DNA of 64,000 nt from Photobacterium angustum (GTDB lineage: Bacteria > Pseudomonadota > Gammaproteobacteria > Enterobacterales > Vibrionaceae): contig NZ_PYOM01000015.1 of NCBI RefSeq assembly GCF_003026365.1, forward strand, positions 1 to 64,000, read 5' to 3'. Below, piece by piece: positions 8,726-18,086 of the stretch (positions are counted from its first letter, which is position 1; each line of letters begins with the position of its first letter). The translations under genes were made by a program, and so were the position numbers. Under the pieces are notes generated by a model, which was not told the DNA's origin, did not search any database, and saw nothing but the letters and a program-made list of their open reading frames with translations.

Positions 8726-9197
8726 AGCTAGCTCTTACATCATACAAATGGAGGCGCTATATTAAGTCTCTCACTGATACGCGTTTGTGATGAAGATCGC
8801 TTATTCTTTTTAGGTATCGAGAAGGGATGAATAGCTAAATATAAAGTTGTTTTTTCTGAAATATATTTTAATAATTTATTCATATTTACCTTCTGCTAAG
8901 TATGTCAAATAAATAAATCAGTGTTTTATTTGGTGGTGAAAGAATTTAATTTTAATTGGATGAATAAATATAGTTATTAAAAATCAATATATTAGATTTT
9001 TAATAACCGTCTATTTTTAGTAGGAAATTTAGGTCATGATAAAAAGAGATAAAAAAGAAGTACTTTACTTGTACTGAGCTAGTTATCAGGTCTATGCTGG
9101 GTGAATACGAAATACTCAAACATATTGTTTTAAAAAGTATTTTTATGAATAAGGTGCAGTAATTATCTTGTTACTGCCACGGATGAAGGAAAATATA
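8726..9197. other. Gene-free spacer with a 13-bp inverted repeat
   Basis: No coding sequence is supported here. At 8973-9007 the arms GTTATTAAAAATC and GATTTTTAATAAC flank a nine-base loop, AATATATTA. The stem is AT-rich and could be an operator or a weak terminator-like structure. The rest is AT-rich and presumably holds promoters for the divergent SDR and YeaQ-type genes. Confidence 0.5.
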
Positions 9198-9440
9198 ATG
9201 TCTATTATCACTTGGATTATTGTTGGCCTTATCGCAGGCGCACTAGCTAAATGGTTGATGCCTGGAAATGATGGTGGCGGTTGGATTGCTACATGTGGCT
9301 TAGGTATTGCTGGTTCTTTTGCTGGTGGTTTCCTTGGTTCACTGTTGGGTATTGGCGCATCAGGTTTTGTTGGCACAATCGTTGTTGCTACAGTTGGTGC
9401 ATTAGTACTGCTATTTATCTATAACCGTTTTATTCGCTAA
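9198..9440 (+). CDS. GlsB/YeaQ/YmgE-family small membrane protein
   Basis: Eighty-residue hydrophobic inner-membrane protein of the transglycosylase-associated/GlsB family. It begins MSIITWIIVGLIAGALAKW and has a glycine-rich middle (GNDGGGW, GIAGSFAGGFLGSLLGI) and about three membrane helices. Family members are often stress-induced but their biochemical role is unknown. I chose ATG 9198 because AAGGA (9186-9190) lies seven bases upstream; an upstream TTG/ATG would add non-conserved residues. The gene is monocistronic. Confidence 0.88.
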   Translation: MSIITWIIVGLIAGALAKWLMPGNDGGGWIATCGLGIAGSFAGGFLGSLLGIGASGFVGTIVVATVGALVLLFIYNRFIR

Positions 9441-9489
9441 TTTCACTTTATTTACAAGTAAATAGCGTAAAATTGAGTATAAGAATGAG

Positions 9490-9518
9490 AGCCTAGCGTG
9501 TATCACGCTAGGCTTTTT
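9490..9518 (+). terminator. Terminator after the YeaQ-type gene
   Basis: Perfect 11-bp stem AGCCTAGCGTG/CACGCTAGGCT with loop TAT and a T-run. It touches the stop codon of the convergent response-regulator gene. Confidence 0.88.
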
Positions 9519-11178
9519 ATATATTTGTAGCTAAATGATTGATAACCATTGGTTGTGTTGATTCTTGTTTTTCTATGATTTCCTTTTTCCAAGGCGCAAG
9601 AGGGGTTGGCAATGGGAGTGTTGTTAGTTGCTTGGTGTACTCTAACAGCTCTAGATTTTGATAATCTTGCTGATTGATCAAGCTATCACAGTAACCGAGT
9701 ATGGCCTCACTGCATTGTGGGTAGTCATGCAAAATGGTTTTATACAATGCGCCAGCTCTTTTGGGATCGTCTGATAGATTAATCTTTGCCGTTTCTAAGT
9801 GACTGACTAGTAGTCGAATATTTTCAATGATCAGCTGCTTTTCTTTTAGCTGACTTAAGCGATATTGACTATGACCATCAAGCTCTGAACGGGTCATAAG
9901 GGCTTGGTATATTTCCCCAATTAAGCGTGTTTCACCAAAGCTGATAAGTATAGGCAGTGCATCTATCATGACAATGGACGGTGCTTGATGCATTACACCG
10001 AAAAAAGGTTTAAGCCCTTGAAATAGTCGTCTTTTCGCTTTGGTGATTTGTTGATCTGTATAGTTAATTCTAGCCATCACTACATTCGCGAAAGCATCGA
10101 GCAGATAACGTTGTGTTTCCTGTAATCGTTGCGTAGCAAATTGATGGATCTGTTTGATTTCATTTTGTAGTCGATAGCTATGCTGAGTTGATAGTTGGTT
10201 CGTATAGATTTGCTCAAATATAGCGGTGTATTCAGCAAAGTGTACCAACCACAGATTATCAATGATCGGAAGGTGTGTTGAGAGTGTCTTTCCTGCTTGT
10301 AGAAAGATCTCTATTTCATTCATATCAGCAGCAAGTTGGGCGACCAGTAGGGCACGATGTGGTATCGTTGGCGTAAGTATAAGTCCTTGCTGGGCAATAC
10401 TTAACGCACTTTCGAATTGCTTATTTTGTTGATAGAGGCGTGCCAATTTATCATAGGCAGCAACACAAAGTGGCACCTGTTTGATTAATAACTTTAGTTG
10501 GCTTATCGCTTCTGGAATATTACCTTGACCCGCGAGCAGCTGCGCTTCGATTAAATTAAGTTTGTGATGTTGAGAGCGTTGCTTAAAAAGCGTAAGTAAT
10601 TGCTCAGCTTGTTGCCATTGTTTCTGCTCCATCAAAAGTTCAAGCAGCAGAACCTCAATATGAAGGTTATGACCTTGCTCTCGTAATAATTGGCGACAGA
10701 GTTGAATCGCTTGCTCAATATTGTTCTGATCTAAGGCGTCATAAATAGGCTTTCTTTGTAAGCAAACGTGATAAACGTTTCTAATTCGCTGCTTTAGCGT
10801 GCCGACATTAATGGGTTTCGTGAGGAAGCAATCAGGATCGATACCCATTGTGGTTGAAATAACCTCGGGTGAGCGATCGCCAGAGAAAAAAATCACACCA
10901 CAATTTGAGGTAATGATATTTTTCTTACGCAGCAAGGTGAGCAGCTCACCACCATTGATGTTTTGATTAAGATGAAAATCAAATAAAACAATATCGTAAC
11001 GATGATTTTGACAAAGTTGAATGGCTTGTTGGTAGCAAGTGGCGATATCAATGGATTTTATTGCTGTTTTTTCTAAAACACTTTTAACTAATTGCGCACA
11101 CGAAAGTTGATCATCAACGATGAGCACTTTTATGTTGTTCCACTTTTCTTGTTCTATTTCCGTGAAACTTGAAGTCAT
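9517..11178 (-). CDS. Response-regulator receiver protein with TPR-like helical C-terminus
   Basis: Signal-transduction protein of 553 residues. The N-terminal receiver domain (about 15-135) has the acidic pair at D22-D23 (VDDQ), a phospho-acceptor aspartate at about D67 (LFDFHL), and the conserved Lys at about 121 (LTKPI). The rest is a long helical region with tetratricopeptide-like motifs (for example AAYDKLARLYQQNKQFESAL near residue 240) and no DNA-binding or enzymatic domain. It probably transmits phosphorylation through protein-protein contacts (inference). No histidine kinase is adjacent, so its partner is elsewhere. Similar REC-TPR proteins occur across Vibrionaceae. Confidence 0.85.
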   Translation of the reverse strand: MTSSFTEIEQEKWNNIKVLIVDDQLSCAQLVKSVLEKTAIKSIDIATCYQQAIQLCQNHRYDIVLFDFHLNQNINGGELLTLLRKKNIITSNCGVIFFSGDRSPEVISTTMGIDPDCFLTKPINVGTLKQRIRNVYHVCLQRKPIYDALDQNNIEQAIQLCRQLLREQGHNLHIEVLLLELLMEQKQWQQAEQLLTLFKQRSQHHKLNLIEAQLLAGQGNIPEAISQLKLLIKQVPLCVAAYDKLARLYQQNKQFESALSIAQQGLILTPTIPHRALLVAQLAADMNEIEIFLQAGKTLSTHLPIIDNLWLVHFAEYTAIFEQIYTNQLSTQHSYRLQNEIKQIHQFATQRLQETQRYLLDAFANVVMARINYTDQQITKAKRRLFQGLKPFFGVMHQAPSIVMIDALPILISFGETRLIGEIYQALMTRSELDGHSQYRLSQLKEKQLIIENIRLLVSHLETAKINLSDDPKRAGALYKTILHDYPQCSEAILGYCDSLINQQDYQNLELLEYTKQLTTLPLPTPLAPWKKEIIEKQESTQPMVINHLATNI

Positions 11179-11332
11179 AACCTATCCATAGTGTTGTTAT
11201 TATTGATGTTATCAAGATCAATATGACTTCTAATGCTTATTGATCATAGTTTACAAATTAACGACATAATCAAATTATAGCAATTATTTTACGGGGATTT
11301 TTTAGGATGTTCAGAGGGAAAACTTCAGATAG

Positions 11333-11360
11333 AAAAAACCAGCAGCCGAAGCTACTGGTT
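11333..11360 (-). terminator. Terminator of the tRNA-Tyr cluster
   Basis: Reading leftward, AACCAGTAGC/GCTGCTGGTT (one G-T pair) with a TTCG tetraloop is followed by six Ts. It lies just beyond the last tRNA gene. Confidence 0.88.
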
Positions 11361-11367
11361 TGAATGA

Positions 11368-11452
11368 TGGTGGTGGGGGAAGGATTCGAACCTTCGAAGG
11401 CAGTGCCGGCAGATTTACAATCTGCTCCCTTTGGCCACTCGGGAACCCCACC
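11368..11452 (-). tRNA. tRNA-Tyr (GUA), copy 4 in transcription order
   Basis: 85-nt class II tRNA including encoded CCA. The anticodon GTA lies in the loop of the GCAGATTGTAAATCTGC arm, there is a long variable arm, and the sequence closely resembles E. coli tRNA-Tyr. It is the promoter-distal copy, just before the terminator. Confidence 0.96.
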
Positions 11453-11520
11453 ACGGGGTATTACTTATTGTTTGGCGTTCGCCAGAAAAGATGTCAGTGA
11501 CAACAGCTTTTCAAAATAGA

Positions 11521-11605
11521 TGGTGGTGGGGGAAGGATTCGAACCTTCGAAGGCAGTGCCGGCAGATTTACAATCTGCTCCCTTTGGCCACTCGGGAACC
11601 CCACC
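11521..11605 (-). tRNA. tRNA-Tyr (GUA), copy 3 in transcription order
   Basis: Identical in sequence to the neighbouring copies over its 85 nt, with encoded CCA and GTA anticodon. Confidence 0.96.
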
Positions 11606-11673
11606 ACGGGGTATTGCTTATTGTTTGGCTTTCGCCAGAAAAGACGTCAGTGGCGACAGCTTTTCAAATTAGA

Positions 11674-11758
11674 TGGTGGTGGGGGAAGGATTCGAACCTT
11701 CGAAGGCAGTGCCGGCAGATTTACAATCTGCTCCCTTTGGCCACTCGGGAACCCCACC
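11674..11758 (-). tRNA. tRNA-Tyr (GUA), copy 2 in transcription order
   Basis: 85-nt tRNA-Tyr with encoded CCA, identical to the other three copies. Confidence 0.96.
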
Positions 11759-11825
11759 ACGGGGTATTGCTTTTTGTTTGGCTTTCGCCAGAAAAGACGT
11801 CAGTGCGACAGCTTTTCGAATTAGA

Positions 11826-11910
11826 TGGTGGTGGGGGAAGGATTCGAACCTTCGAAGGCAGTGCCGGCAGATTTACAATCTGCTCCCTTTGGCCACTCGG
11901 GAACCCCACC
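11826..11910 (-). tRNA. tRNA-Tyr (GUA), copy 1 in transcription order
   Basis: Promoter-proximal copy of the array, 85 nt with encoded CCA and GTA anticodon. Its 5' end is 15 bases from the -10 box. Confidence 0.96.
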
Positions 11911-11925
11911 ACAAGTGCGGGGCGG

Positions 11926-11953
11926 ATAATAGCAAACATTCGGATCCTGTAAA
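11926..11953 (-). promoter_or_regulatory. Promoter of the tRNA-Tyr array
   Basis: Leftward sigma-70 promoter with -35 TTTACA, a 16-nt spacer and -10 TATTAT. The downstream discriminator is GC-rich (CCGCCCCGC), as expected for stringently controlled stable-RNA promoters. Confidence 0.85.
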
Positions 11954-12090
11954 GACTTTTCTTTTAAATACCGAGTGTTTGCCTGAATTTTCATCAGATT
12001 ACCAATTGTTGCTTATATTTACATTTCTTGACGTTGCTAAAGCGTAGATTCAGATATGATTGCGGCAGGATTATTTATGGTGTGTTAATA

Positions 12091-13176
12091 ATGAAAAAAA
12101 TGGCCGTAGCAATATTAGTAACTGCAGTGTTATCTGGTGGTTACTTCTACTTTCAGGGAACCTCTCATGCTGCGCAAGAAAAGAAGGGTGCGCGATCTAG
12201 CCGTGTTGTGAGTGTCACGACGGGAACGGTCTCTTCTATGCCTATCGCTCAATCACTTTCTTTAACCGGAAAGTTGCAAGCTGAGCACTCTGTAAATATT
12301 GCAGCAGAAACATCTGCACAGATTAAAAACATCGAGGTAAAGCCAAATCAACGTGTTCAAAAAGGCACGCTATTAATTCAACTTAATGATGACAAAGCGA
12401 AAGCGGCTTTTGATGAAGCTCTAGCCTATTTCAATGACGAGCAACGTAAATTAAACGAATTTAAACGCTTAGTGAAACGTGGTGCGATCACTCAAACGGA
12501 AATTGATGCGCAGACGACCAGTGTCAATATCGCTCAAGCTCGTTTAAAAGCGGCGCGTGCCGAGCTTAATGATCATATGATCCGCGCGCCTTTTAATGGC
12601 ACAGTTGGACTCTTTGATTTCAGCCAAGGGCATCGTGTTGCTGAAGGCGTGGAACTGTTGACGTTTGACGATCTTTCGACAATGCGATTAGACATTCCTG
12701 TTCCTGAACAATATCTCTCACACCTTGTACCGGGAATGAAAGTTGTCGCAACAAGCCAAGCATGGCCTGATCGTGTGTTTAATGGTGAAGTACAAGCGAT
12801 TGATTCACGTGTTCAAACCGATTCTTTAAATATCAAAGTTCGAGTGGTATTTGATAACAAAGATAATGCACTTAAGCCTGGGATGCTGTTAGCGGCAGAT
12901 ATAGGTTTTGTCCCACAATCTAAAGCGATAATTCCGGTTCAAGCGATTGAATACTCAGGAACTAAACGCTTTATCTACCTTGTTGACGATAAACAAAAAG
13001 TCCATCGAACTGAAGTGGAGCTTGGTGCCCGTATTGATAATACAGTAGTCGTTAATAAGGGGGTAGAGATTGGCGATCGTATTGTTGTTCAAGGATTAGT
13101 GAATATGCGAGATGGAATAAAAGTTTCGGATATAACAGCAAAAAAGAATGATTCACAGCATGGAGCAAGTAGCTAA
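12091..13176 (+). CDS. RND efflux periplasmic adaptor (membrane fusion protein)
   Basis: Links an inner-membrane RND pump to an outer-membrane channel. The start at 12091 gives a clean N-terminal membrane anchor or signal (MKKMAVAILVTAVLSGGYFYF); an upstream in-frame start at 12028 would put about 21 non-hydrophobic residues before it. HlyD/AcrA-type domains follow: a lipoyl-like half (IAAETSAQIKNIEVKPNQRVQKG), a short alpha-hairpin (about 110-150), the second lipoyl half (RAPFNGTVGLFDFSQGHRV) and the beta-barrel and membrane-proximal domains. Length is 361 residues. The stop codon overlaps the ATG of the pump gene (TAATG), so the pair is translationally coupled. No outer-membrane TolC-like gene is adjacent. 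Confidence 0.92.
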   Translation: MKKMAVAILVTAVLSGGYFYFQGTSHAAQEKKGARSSRVVSVTTGTVSSMPIAQSLSLTGKLQAEHSVNIAAETSAQIKNIEVKPNQRVQKGTLLIQLNDDKAKAAFDEALAYFNDEQRKLNEFKRLVKRGAITQTEIDAQTTSVNIAQARLKAARAELNDHMIRAPFNGTVGLFDFSQGHRVAEGVELLTFDDLSTMRLDIPVPEQYLSHLVPGMKVVATSQAWPDRVFNGEVQAIDSRVQTDSLNIKVRVVFDNKDNALKPGMLLAADIGFVPQSKAIIPVQAIEYSGTKRFIYLVDDKQKVHRTEVELGARIDNTVVVNKGVEIGDRIVVQGLVNMRDGIKVSDITAKKNDSQHGASS

Positions 13177-16100
13177 TGTGGTTATCAGACATTTCGGTTA
13201 AACGCCCTGTTGTTGCCATTGTTTTAAGTTTATTGCTGTGTGTGTTTGGTGTGGTGTCTTTCTCTAAATTAGCTATAAGAGAAATGCCTGATGTGGAAAG
13301 CCCAGTTGTTACCGTGATGACTACATATGACGGCACATCAGCGACGGTAATGGAAAGCCAAGTCACCACTCCGATCGAAGATGAGTTGTCAGGTATTAGT
13401 GGCATTGACAACATCACCTCGATAACACGAAATGGTATGTCACGTATTTCGATTGAATTTTCGATGGATTGGGACCTTACTGAAGGTGTCAGTGATGTGC
13501 GTGATGCGGTTGCCCGTGCTCAACGGCGTCTACCTGATGATGCGAGTGATCCTATTGTATCTAAAGACAATGGTTCAGGTGAGCCTGCCGTTTATATAAA
13601 TTTGTCCTCATCAGAGATGGATCGTACGCAGTTAACTGATTACGCCCAGCGGGTATTAGAAGATCGTTTCAGCTTAATTAATGGGGTGAGTTCAGTCAGT
13701 TTAAGTGGCGGCCTGTATAAGGTGATGTACCTAAAACTGAAACCTGAATTAATGGCAGGTCGTGGCGTTACCACCAAAGATATTATTGACGCGTTACGTG
13801 ATGAAAACGTTGAATTACCTGGTGGTGAAGTACGTAATGACCAAACCGTGATGGCTGTGCGAACAGCACGTTTATACCGCACGGCCAATGATTTTAAATA
13901 CCTGACGGTTAGAACCACAGAAAATGGTACGCCGATTTACTTAAAAGATGTGGCTGATGTTGCGATTGGTGCAGAAAACGAAAATTCAACCTTTAAAAGC
14001 AACGGAGTTGTTAACTTAAGTTTAGGCATTGTCACTATGTCTGATGCTAACCCATTAGAAGTGGCAAAAGATGTTCGCGCAGAAGTCGCGCGAATGCAGA
14101 AGTTCTTACCTGAAGGGACGAGTTTAACGGTTGATTATGATGCAACGGTATTTATAGAGCGCTCAATCAGTGAAGTGTACAGCACATTATTAGTCACGGG
14201 TGCTTTGGTTATTTTGGTGCTTTATGTCTTTATTGGACAAGCACGCGCAACCTTAATTCCAGCGGTAACGGTGCCTGTATCATTAATTTCAGCGTTTATT
14301 ACCGCGTACTTCTTTGGTTTTTCTATCAATTTGCTGACCTTAATGGCATTAATACTTGCTATCGGGTTGGTAGTCGATGATGCCATTGTGGTGGTTGAGA
14401 ATATTTTCCATCACATGCAGCGCGGTGAATCACCATTGCTTGCCGCGTATAAAGGTACCCGTGAAGTGGGGTTTGCGGTGATTGCGACCACAGCGGTACT
14501 GGTGATGGTGTTCTTACCGATTTCCTTTATGGAAGGCATGGTAGGACGCTTATTTACTGAGTTCTCAGTATTGCTTGCGATGGCGGTCATCTTCTCTTCA
14601 TTAATTGCGTTAACTTTAACGCCTGTAATGGGGAGTAAAATCTTAAAAGCCAATGTAAAACCAACTCGCTTTAACCTATGGGTGAATCGTCAGTTTGATA
14701 AGCTTGAAAATGTCTACCGCAAAGGCGTTACGTTTGCTGTTAAAAAACGCTTTATCGCACCGATTGTTGTATTAGCGTGTATTGGCGCAAGTGCCGCGTT
14801 GATGAAGGTGATCCCTGCTCAATTAGCGCCACAAGAAGATCGCGGTGTATTGTTTGCCTTTGTAAAAGGTGCAGAAGGTACCAGTTATAACCGTATGATC
14901 GGCAATATGGATGAAGTTGAAAGCCGTTTGCTGCCAATGTTGGGCAAAGACGTATTGAAATCTGTCAGTATCCAATCACCTGCATTTGGTGGTCGAGCAG
15001 GAGATCAAACTGGTTTTGTGATCATGCAGTTAGAAGATTGGCAAGATCGCACAGTATCGGCACAACAAGCATTAGGCATGGTGAGTAAAGCACTAACGGG
15101 AATTCCTGATGTGCGTGTTATTCCAATTATGCCAGGCTTTCGTGGTGGTTCTTCTGAGCCGGTTCAATTTGTACTCGGTGGCTCTGATTATCAAGAGTTG
15201 TTTAAGTGGGCATCGGAGCTAAAACACATTGCAGAAGACAGCCCAATAATGGAAGGGGTTGATTTAGATTACGCAGAAACCACGCCTGAATTGATGGTTA
15301 ATATTGATCGTCAACGTGCGGCGGATTTAGGGATTCCGGTTTCAGATATTGCAGAAACATTGGAAGTGATGTTGGGCGGACGTAGTGAAACTACTTTTGT
15401 TGAGCGTGGTGAAGAATACGATGTTTACCTGCGTGGTGACGAGAATCGCTTTAATAGCTCTGCTGATCTTAGTCAGATTTATTTACGTGCGAAAAACGGT
15501 CAACTTGTCACGCTTGATACCGTTGCTTCGATTGATGAAGTCGCCTCAGCGCAGAAGCTTAGCCATAACCAGAAACAGAAATCGATCACGTTAACGGCGA
15601 ATTTGTCTGAAGGTTACACCTTAGGTGAAGCGTTGGATTTCTTGGATCAACAAGCGATAGAGAAGTTACCATCGGATATTACGATTAACTATGCGGGAGA
15701 GTCGAAAGACTTTAAAGATAATCAAAGCAGTATTGCCATTGTCTTTGGTTTAGCCTTGCTAGTGGCTTACTTAGTTCTTGCTGCGCAGTTTGAAAGCTTT
15801 GTAAACCCGCTGGTGGTGATGCTGACGGTTCCTATGGGGATCTTCGGTGGCTTAGCTGGTTTATGGCTAATGGGGCAAGGGCTCAATATCTACAGTCAAA
15901 TTGGTATGATCATGCTTATTGGTATGGTAACCAAGAACGGTATTCTGATTGTAGAATTTGCTAACCAATTGCGTGATAAAGGTGTTGAGTTTGAACAAGC
16001 GATCATTGATGCATCAGTACGTCGTCTGCGTCCAATATTAATGACAGCATTTACTACTTTATTTGGCGCAATTCCGCTGATTATCTCAACGGGAGCAGGG

Positions 16101-16301
16101 GCTGAAAGTCGTATCTCTGTGGGTACTGTGGTGTTCTTCGGTATGGCGTTCGCGACCTTAGTGACCTTGTTTGTTATTCCTGCAATGTACCGCTTAATGG
16201 CAGGTAAGACGAAATCACCAGGTTATGTCGAAAGCTTGTTAGAAAAAGAGCTGCAGCATGATTATACAGGGCGCATTAGCCATGGTGATTTACCTAAATA
16301 G
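13176..16301 (+). CDS. RND efflux pump, inner-membrane transporter
   Basis: Proton-driven efflux transporter of 1041 residues, the standard size. The N-terminal helix (ISVKRPVVAIVLSLLL) leads into the large periplasmic porter domain. Helix 4 carries the proton-relay Asp pair (GLVVDDAIVVVENI, about residues 400-401) and helix 10 the conserved Lys (GMVTKNGILIVEFANQLRD). The second periplasmic loop and twelve-helix pattern are complete. It resembles the MdtB/VexH-like branch more than AcrB, but substrate range cannot be predicted. It forms an operon with the adaptor. Confidence 0.93.
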   Translation: MWLSDISVKRPVVAIVLSLLLCVFGVVSFSKLAIREMPDVESPVVTVMTTYDGTSATVMESQVTTPIEDELSGISGIDNITSITRNGMSRISIEFSMDWDLTEGVSDVRDAVARAQRRLPDDASDPIVSKDNGSGEPAVYINLSSSEMDRTQLTDYAQRVLEDRFSLINGVSSVSLSGGLYKVMYLKLKPELMAGRGVTTKDIIDALRDENVELPGGEVRNDQTVMAVRTARLYRTANDFKYLTVRTTENGTPIYLKDVADVAIGAENENSTFKSNGVVNLSLGIVTMSDANPLEVAKDVRAEVARMQKFLPEGTSLTVDYDATVFIERSISEVYSTLLVTGALVILVLYVFIGQARATLIPAVTVPVSLISAFITAYFFGFSINLLTLMALILAIGLVVDDAIVVVENIFHHMQRGESPLLAAYKGTREVGFAVIATTAVLVMVFLPISFMEGMVGRLFTEFSVLLAMAVIFSSLIALTLTPVMGSKILKANVKPTRFNLWVNRQFDKLENVYRKGVTFAVKKRFIAPIVVLACIGASAALMKVIPAQLAPQEDRGVLFAFVKGAEGTSYNRMIGNMDEVESRLLPMLGKDVLKSVSIQSPAFGGRAGDQTGFVIMQLEDWQDRTVSAQQALGMVSKALTGIPDVRVIPIMPGFRGGSSEPVQFVLGGSDYQELFKWASELKHIAEDSPIMEGVDLDYAETTPELMVNIDRQRAADLGIPVSDIAETLEVMLGGRSETTFVERGEEYDVYLRGDENRFNSSADLSQIYLRAKNGQLVTLDTVASIDEVASAQKLSHNQKQKSITLTANLSEGYTLGEALDFLDQQAIEKLPSDITINYAGESKDFKDNQSSIAIVFGLALLVAYLVLAAQFESFVNPLVVMLTVPMGIFGGLAGLWLMGQGLNIYSQIGMIMLIGMVTKNGILIVEFANQLRDKGVEFEQAIIDASVRRLRPILMTAFTTLFGAIPLIISTGAGAESRISVGTVVFFGMAFATLVTLFVIPAMYRLMAGKTKSPGYVESLLEKELQHDYTGRISHGDLPK

Positions 16302-16343
16302 ATGCTCTCTTTATAGAGAACGTTATTAAAGAGTTAGCTTAAT

Positions 16344-16378
16344 AAAAGGCGATAAGGACAAACCTTATCGCCTTTTTA
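16344..16378 (+). terminator. Terminator after the RND operon
   Basis: Stem GGCGATAAGG/CCTTATCGCC with loop ACAAA, flanked by AAAA and TTTTT. Confidence 0.9.
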
Positions 16379-16527
16379 ATTTACCTTTTTATCGGTGCAA
16401 GCTTACGGCGACTACCTCTTTAGTGAGCAATCAGTTAAACTTCTGCATAGATAACTATCGAGTAATTAAACTGCACGTTTGCAGCTTTTTACCCTGATCG
16501 TCCTAAAGCCCTTTATAGAAGAAAACC

Positions 16528-17646
16528 ATGTCACAGAATCCAACTGAACAGCAGAGCCCAAAAGGGGTTCGTCTTAATAAATTCATTAGTGATACAGGCT
16601 ATTGCTCACGCCGTGAGGCGGACAAGCTGATTGATCAGGGACGCGTCACTATTAATGGTCAAAAACCAGAGATGGGCGTACGAGTAATGGATAACGATGA
16701 TGTGCTTATTGATGATAAGCCACTTCGTAGCAAAGAACGTCCAATTTATATCGCGCTAAATAAGCCAACTGGGATCACCTGTACAACTGAACGTCATATC
16801 GAAGGTAACATCGTTGATTTTATTGGTCACCGCAAGCGTATTTTCCCTATTGGTCGTTTAGATAAGCCATCAGATGGCTTGATCTTCTTAACTAATGATG
16901 GCGACATCGTTAATAAGATCCTACGTGCGGGTAACTCTCACGAAAAAGAATACGTAGTCCGTGTTGATAAAGTGATCACGCCTGAATTCCTAGAGAAAAT
17001 GGCGTCAGGTGTTGAGATCTTAGATACGGTAACCTTGCCTTGTAAGGTAACGAAAGAAACGAATTTCTCTTTCCGTATTGTGCTAACTCAAGGTTTGAAC
17101 CGTCAGATCCGTCGTATGTGTGAAGCGCTTGGTTATGAAGTATATAAGCTTCGCCGAGTACGTATTATGAATATCACTATTGATGGTTTACCTAATGGTA
17201 AGTGGCGTTACTTAACTGATGATGAAATCGGTGAAATTAACCGTTTAATTGCACAATCATCAGGTACCGAAGAAGCATCAAAAGTTGATGCTGAAGGTCG
17301 TAAAATTGCTAAAGCCACCGATGCGAAACTTTACGATCACCGCCAGCAAGAAGCGCGTAACGAAAAGCGTGCTCAAGAAAAAGCGTTCAAAACCTACAGT
17401 GGTACGGGTGAATTTACTCGTCGTCCTGGCGGTCAGCGCCAAAATCGCCGCAATGAAGAAGACAGTGAATCTCGCCAACAGCGTGGTCAAGGACGTAACA
17501 GTAACGGGCGCAATAGCAATGATCGTAATGGCCAAGGTCGTAATGATAATCGTCGTCCAGCGCGTACTTCAGATCGTGATTCAAAACCAAGTTTTGGTGG
17601 TAAAAGTACTGGCATTAAAAAGTGGAAATCTAAAAGAGAAGATTAA
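16528..17646 (+). CDS. rluF: 23S rRNA pseudouridine(2604) synthase
   Basis: Converts U2604 of 23S rRNA (and possibly tRNA-Tyr U35, as reported for E. coli RluF) to pseudouridine. An S4 RNA-binding domain (about 13-70, [20 protein letters not shown]) precedes the RsuA/RluF catalytic domain with the invariant aspartate in GRLDK (D112) and the motif [11 protein letters not shown]. The tail beyond about residue 285 is an Arg/Asn/Gly-rich, low-complexity extension. Total length is 372 residues, well beyond the roughly 290 of E. coli RluF. It is a single-gene unit ending in a terminator. Confidence 0.92.
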   Translation: MSQNPTEQQSPKGVRLNKFISDTGYCSRREADKLIDQGRVTINGQKPEMGVRVMDNDDVLIDDKPLRSKERPIYIALNKPTGITCTTERHIEGNIVDFIGHRKRIFPIGRLDKPSDGLIFLTNDGDIVNKILRAGNSHEKEYVVRVDKVITPEFLEKMASGVEILDTVTLPCKVTKETNFSFRIVLTQGLNRQIRRMCEALGYEVYKLRRVRIMNITIDGLPNGKWRYLTDDEIGEINRLIAQSSGTEEASKVDAEGRKIAKATDAKLYDHRQQEARNEKRAQEKAFKTYSGTGEFTRRPGGQRQNRRNEEDSESRQQRGQGRNSNGRNSNDRNGQGRNDNRRPARTSDRDSKPSFGGKSTGIKKWKSKRED

Positions 17647-17665
17647 TACACTTAAATAGATAAAT

Positions 17666-17726
17666 AACGCCCTTTAGTTTCTTATACATTCTCTAGACAG
17701 AATGGATAGTTTAAAGGGCGTTTTTA
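17666..17726 (+). terminator. Terminator after rluF
   Basis: Arms AACGCCCTTTA (17666-17676) and TAAAGGGCGTT (17712-17722) with a long loop and then a T-run. Confidence 0.75.
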
Positions 17727-17762
17727 TTGGTGCGTAATTCGATGTATAAATAAGGAAATAGA

Positions 17763-18074
17763 ATGAAAATTGTTGCTGTAACAGCTTGTCCTACGGGAAT
17801 CGCCCATACTTACATGGCAGCAGATGCGCTAAATAAAACAGCTCATAAAATGGGAATTCAGATCCACGTTGAAACGCAAGGTGCGATGGGGATTGAAGAT
17901 CAGTTAACACTGCAAGATATTGCTAAAGCAGATTTAACCTTGATTGCTTCAGATATCGAAGTAGAACAGCGGAGCCGATTTACTGGCAGTAAAATCCATT
18001 GTGTTACTATTGAAGAGGTTTTGGTTGATCCAGAAGCTGTGCTAAAACGCTGCCAGCAATTAATCACCCAATAG
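17763..18074 (+). CDS. PTS fructose-type EIIB protein
   Basis: Stand-alone phosphocarrier of the fructose/mannitol PTS family, 103 residues. The phosphorylated cysteine is C9 in ACPTGIAHT, and the family phrases AADAL and ETQGAMGIE follow. It lies 12 bases before the EIIA gene, so the two are probably co-transcribed. The matching EIIC is not in this operon; the nearest is the fused EIIABC 3.5 kb downstream, which has its own EIIB, so this small protein may be regulatory or serve another permease (inference). Confidence 0.9.
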   Translation: MKIVAVTACPTGIAHTYMAADALNKTAHKMGIQIHVETQGAMGIEDQLTLQDIAKADLTLIASDIEVEQRSRFTGSKIHCVTIEEVLVDPEAVLKRCQQLITQ

Positions 18075-18086
18075 CAGGGCATTACG

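Larger units (their letters stand above)
11368..11910 (-). repeat. Tandem array of four tRNA-Tyr units
   Basis: Four units repeat every 153, 153 and 152 bp. The 67-68-bp spacers (11453-11520, 11606-11673, 11759-11825) are almost identical apart from a few substitutions and one deleted base, so whole units were duplicated or homogenised by recombination. Confidence 0.93.

Noticed and set aside
11431-12047. Overlapping ORFs with repeated phrases such as WGKDSNLRRQCRQIYNLLP across the tRNA-Tyr array
   Set aside because: They are translations of the antisense of tRNA-Tyr and its spacers, in repeats of 153 bp. Such spurious proteins are common in databases.
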